A stretch of 64,000 nt of DNA from Rhizobium sp. L1K21 (GTDB taxonomy: Bacteria > Pseudomonadota > Alphaproteobacteria > Rhizobiales > Rhizobiaceae). The stretch's first letter is position 1, and each line of letters begins with the position of its first letter. The notes under the pieces are model-generated. The model did no database searches. It saw only the letters and a list, made by a program, of their open reading frames with translations, and was not told the origin of the DNA. The translations under genes and the position numbers were made by a program. Positions 62,232 through 64,000 of this stretch are shown here, one piece after another. The stretch spans positions 124,001 to 188,000 of the forward strand of contig NZ_JAMXLE010000002.1 of NCBI RefSeq assembly GCF_024055895.1, read 5' to 3'.

Positions 62232-63764
62232 ATGCAGGATATTCTGGAACAGCTTGAAGAACGACGCGAGCAGGCCCGTCTGGGTGGGGGCCAAAAGCGC
62301 ATCGATACACAGCACCAAAAGGGCAAGCTGACGGCGCGCGAGCGGCTGGATGTTCTTCTCGATGAAGGCTCGTTTGAAGAATATGACATGTACAAGTCCC
62401 ATCGCTGCACCGATTTCGGCATGCAGGACACCAAGTTTCCGGGCGATGGCGTGATTACCGGCTGGGGCACGATCAATGGCCGCCCGGTTTATGTTTTCTC
62501 CCAGGATTTCACCGTCTTCGGCGGGTCGCTCTCTGAAACGCATGCGGAAAAGATCTGCAAGATCATGGATCTCGCCGTGCAGAACGGCGCACCCGTCATC
62601 GGCCTGAACGATTCAGGCGGCGCGCGCATTCAGGAAGGCGTGGCCTCGCTTGGCGGTTATGCGGAAGTGTTCTGGCGCAATGTGCAGGCCTCCGGCGTCG
62701 TGCCGCAGATTTCCGTCATCATGGGGCCGTGTGCCGGAGGTGCTGTCTATTCGCCGGCCATGACCGACTTCATCTATATGGTGAAGGACACATCCTACAT
62801 GTTCGTCACCGGGCCGGATGTGGTCAAAACCGTCACCAACGAAATCGTCACGGCCGAAGAGCTGGGCGGTGCCTCCACCCACGCGAAAAAATCCTCCGTT
62901 GCCGATGGCGCGTTTGAAAACGATGTCGAGGCGCTTCTCGAAATCCGCCGCATGTTCGATTTCCTGCCGCTGTCGAGCCGCGAAAAGCCGCCCGTCCTGC
63001 CCACCGCAGACAGGCCGGATCGCATCGAGATGGCGCTCGACACGATCATTCCGGATAACCCCAACAAGCCCTATGACATGCACGAGGTGATTGCCCGCAT
63101 CGCCGATGAGGGCGATTTCTTCGAGGTGCAGAAGGACCACGCAAAGAACATTCTCTGCGGTTTCATTCGGCTCAATGGCGCAACAGTCGGCGTTGTCGCC
63201 AACCAGCCTATGGTGCTGGCGGGCTGCCTCGATATCGACAGCGCCAAGAAGTCCGCCCGTTTCGTGCGCTTCTGCGACGCCTTCAACATCCCGATCCTTA
63301 CGCTTGTCGATGTTCCAGGCTTCCTGCCCGGCACGGCTCAGGAATATGGCGGCATCATCAAGCATGGCGCAAAACTCCTCTTTGCCTATGCCGAAGCCAC
63401 CGTGCCGAAGGTCACCGTCATCACCCGCAAGGCCTATGGCGGCGCTTACGACGTGATGGCCTCCAAACACATCCGCGCCGACGTCAACTACGCATGGCCG
63501 ACAGCCGAAATCGCCGTCATGGGTGCAAAAGGGGCGACCGAAATCCTCTACCGCTCGGAACTCGGGCAGCCTGAAAAAATCGCCGCCCGCACCAAGGAAT
63601 ACGAAGACCGCTTCGCCAACCCCTTCGTCGCCGCCGAACGCGGCTTCATCGACGAGGTGATCATGCCACATTCAACGCGGCGGCGCGTAGTGCGGGCGTT
63701 CGAGATGTTGAAAACAAAACAGGTGCAGGCACCGTTCAAGAAGCACGACAATATTCCGTTGTGA
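62232..63764 (+). CDS. pccB: Propionyl-CoA carboxylase, carboxyltransferase (beta) subunit
   Basis: A 510-residue carboxyltransferase making (S)-methylmalonyl-CoA from propionyl-CoA with the biotin-bearing alpha subunit. N- and C-terminal crotonase-like domains: [19 protein letters not shown] (about 125-143), [16 protein letters not shown], and [20 protein letters not shown] (about 359-378) plus [20 protein letters not shown] just before the ATG. Next to a ScfR regulator. The alpha subunit gene is not in the window. The following gene starts ten bases later. Confidence 0.95.
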   Translation: MQDILEQLEERREQARLGGGQKRIDTQHQKGKLTARERLDVLLDEGSFEEYDMYKSHRCTDFGMQDTKFPGDGVITGWGTINGRPVYVFSQDFTVFGGSLSETHAEKICKIMDLAVQNGAPVIGLNDSGGARIQEGVASLGGYAEVFWRNVQASGVVPQISVIMGPCAGGAVYSPAMTDFIYMVKDTSYMFVTGPDVVKTVTNEIVTAEELGGASTHAKKSSVADGAFENDVEALLEIRRMFDFLPLSSREKPPVLPTADRPDRIEMALDTIIPDNPNKPYDMHEVIARIADEGDFFEVQKDHAKNILCGFIRLNGATVGVVANQPMVLAGCLDIDSAKKSARFVRFCDAFNIPILTLVDVPGFLPGTAQEYGGIIKHGAKLLFAYAEATVPKVTVITRKAYGGAYDVMASKHIRADVNYAWPTAEIAVMGAKGATEILYRSELGQPEKIAARTKEYEDRFANPFVAAERGFIDEVIMPHSTRRRVVRAFEMLKTKQVQAPFKKHDNIPL

Positions 63765-63773
63765 GGGTGGCGG

Positions 63774-64000
63774 ATGCCGACGCTCCTGAACTGGAAGGGA
63801 CACAAATTCCTGTTTTACTCGAAGGAGATCGGTGAGCCGCCACATGTTCACGTTTTGAAGGATAAAAAGCAGCTAAAAGTTTGGCTTTCCGACCTTCGCG
63901 TCGCAAGAAATGCCGGTTTTGCTGCCCACGAAGTCAATGCTATTCTGGCGGTTATCGCAGAGAATAGAGCCCAGTTTCTGGAGACCTGGAATGACTACTT
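63774..64000 (+). CDS. DUF4160-family protein, partial (cut by right edge)
   Basis: First 75 or so residues of a small protein: MPTLLNWKGHKFLFYSKEIG, then EPPHVHVLKDKKQLKVWLSD, then LRVARNAGFAAHEVNAILAV and ENRAQFLETWNDY, the typical DUF4160 pattern with EPPHVHV. The family is usually about 80-90 residues, so little is missing. Such genes are often followed by a DUF2442 gene; the pair resembles a toxin-antitoxin unit, unproven. GGGTGGCGG lies before the ATG. It starts nine bases past pccB, though functional linkage is doubtful. Confidence 0.85.
   Translation, partial: MPTLLNWKGHKFLFYSKEIGEPPHVHVLKDKKQLKVWLSDLRVARNAGFAAHEVNAILAVIAENRAQFLETWNDY

Overview
The window looks like chromosomal DNA of an alphaproteobacterium of the Hyphomicrobiales (Rhizobiales), most likely near Brucella/Ochrobactrum or a neighbouring rhizobial family. 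Evidence: a rhizobial chemotaxis operon order (cytoplasmic receptor, CheS, CheY, CheA), a GcrA cell-cycle regulator with GANTC sites upstream, a PodJ-like polarity protein, a SAM-II riboswitch before metZ, a ScfR/PccR-type regulator beside pccB, and the argD-argF-hslO order. Genus cannot be fixed by reading alone. No insertion sequence, prophage, rRNA or CRISPR array was seen; this is mostly core genome.

Layout. 1-3.2 kb: start of a chemotaxis operon (minus strand), running off the left edge inside cheA. 3.7-8.8 kb: complete branched-chain-amino-acid-type ABC transporter (binding protein, two permeases, two ATPases), then an aminotransferase and mscL. 10.9-14.4 kb: a very large sensor kinase fused to a sodium/solute symporter-like domain. 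14.4-17.7 kb: two paralogous small membrane proteins flanking a periplasmic protein with an RGHDAT repeat, an Ada-like regulator and an EamA exporter. 17.7-23.1 kb: a fatty-acid beta-oxidation operon (acyl-CoA dehydrogenase, thiolase, hydratase/dehydrogenase) with a strong palindromic operator. 23.5-27.1 kb: PodJ-like protein. 27.4-29.1 kb: TauE/SafE exporter with its TIGR02186 partner. 29.1-32.4 kb: PdeM and Lhr-type helicase. 32.4-44 kb: YitT pair, methyltransferase, small envelope proteins, MATE pump, pyrD, a LuxR-type response regulator, an S24 repressor, TerB, an orphan binding protein and a BcsA-like glycosyltransferase. 44 kb: tRNA-Gly, then a NIT-domain chemoreceptor and dcd. 47.7-51 kb: SAM-II riboswitch plus terminator and metZ, an FTR1/cupredoxin iron uptake pair with a RirA-like box, apaG. 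51-55.5 kb: unknown protein, DEAD-box helicase, VOC protein, tautomerase with divergent TetR. 55.6-58.9 kb: hslO, argF, argD. 59.3 kb: gcrA. 60-64 kb: small proteins, ScfR regulator, pccB, and the start of a DUF4160 gene.

The functional themes are acyl-CoA and propionyl-CoA catabolism under dedicated regulators, amino-acid uptake and synthesis (Arg, Met), chemotaxis and polarity, and cell-cycle control. The most informative non-coding signals are: five GANTC sites plus a CtrA-like box before gcrA; a second CtrA-like box before the PodJ-like gene; the 24-bp palindrome before the acyl-CoA dehydrogenase; the SAM-II aptamer followed by an intrinsic terminator and a possible antiterminator; and an IRO-type box before the iron genes. 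I found no clearly undescribed multi-gene system. The best candidates for new biology are the RGHDAT-repeat/paralogous membrane protein cluster, the globin-type chemoreceptor lacking the usual heme-ligand histidine, and the unlinked symporter-kinase and LuxR-regulator pair.
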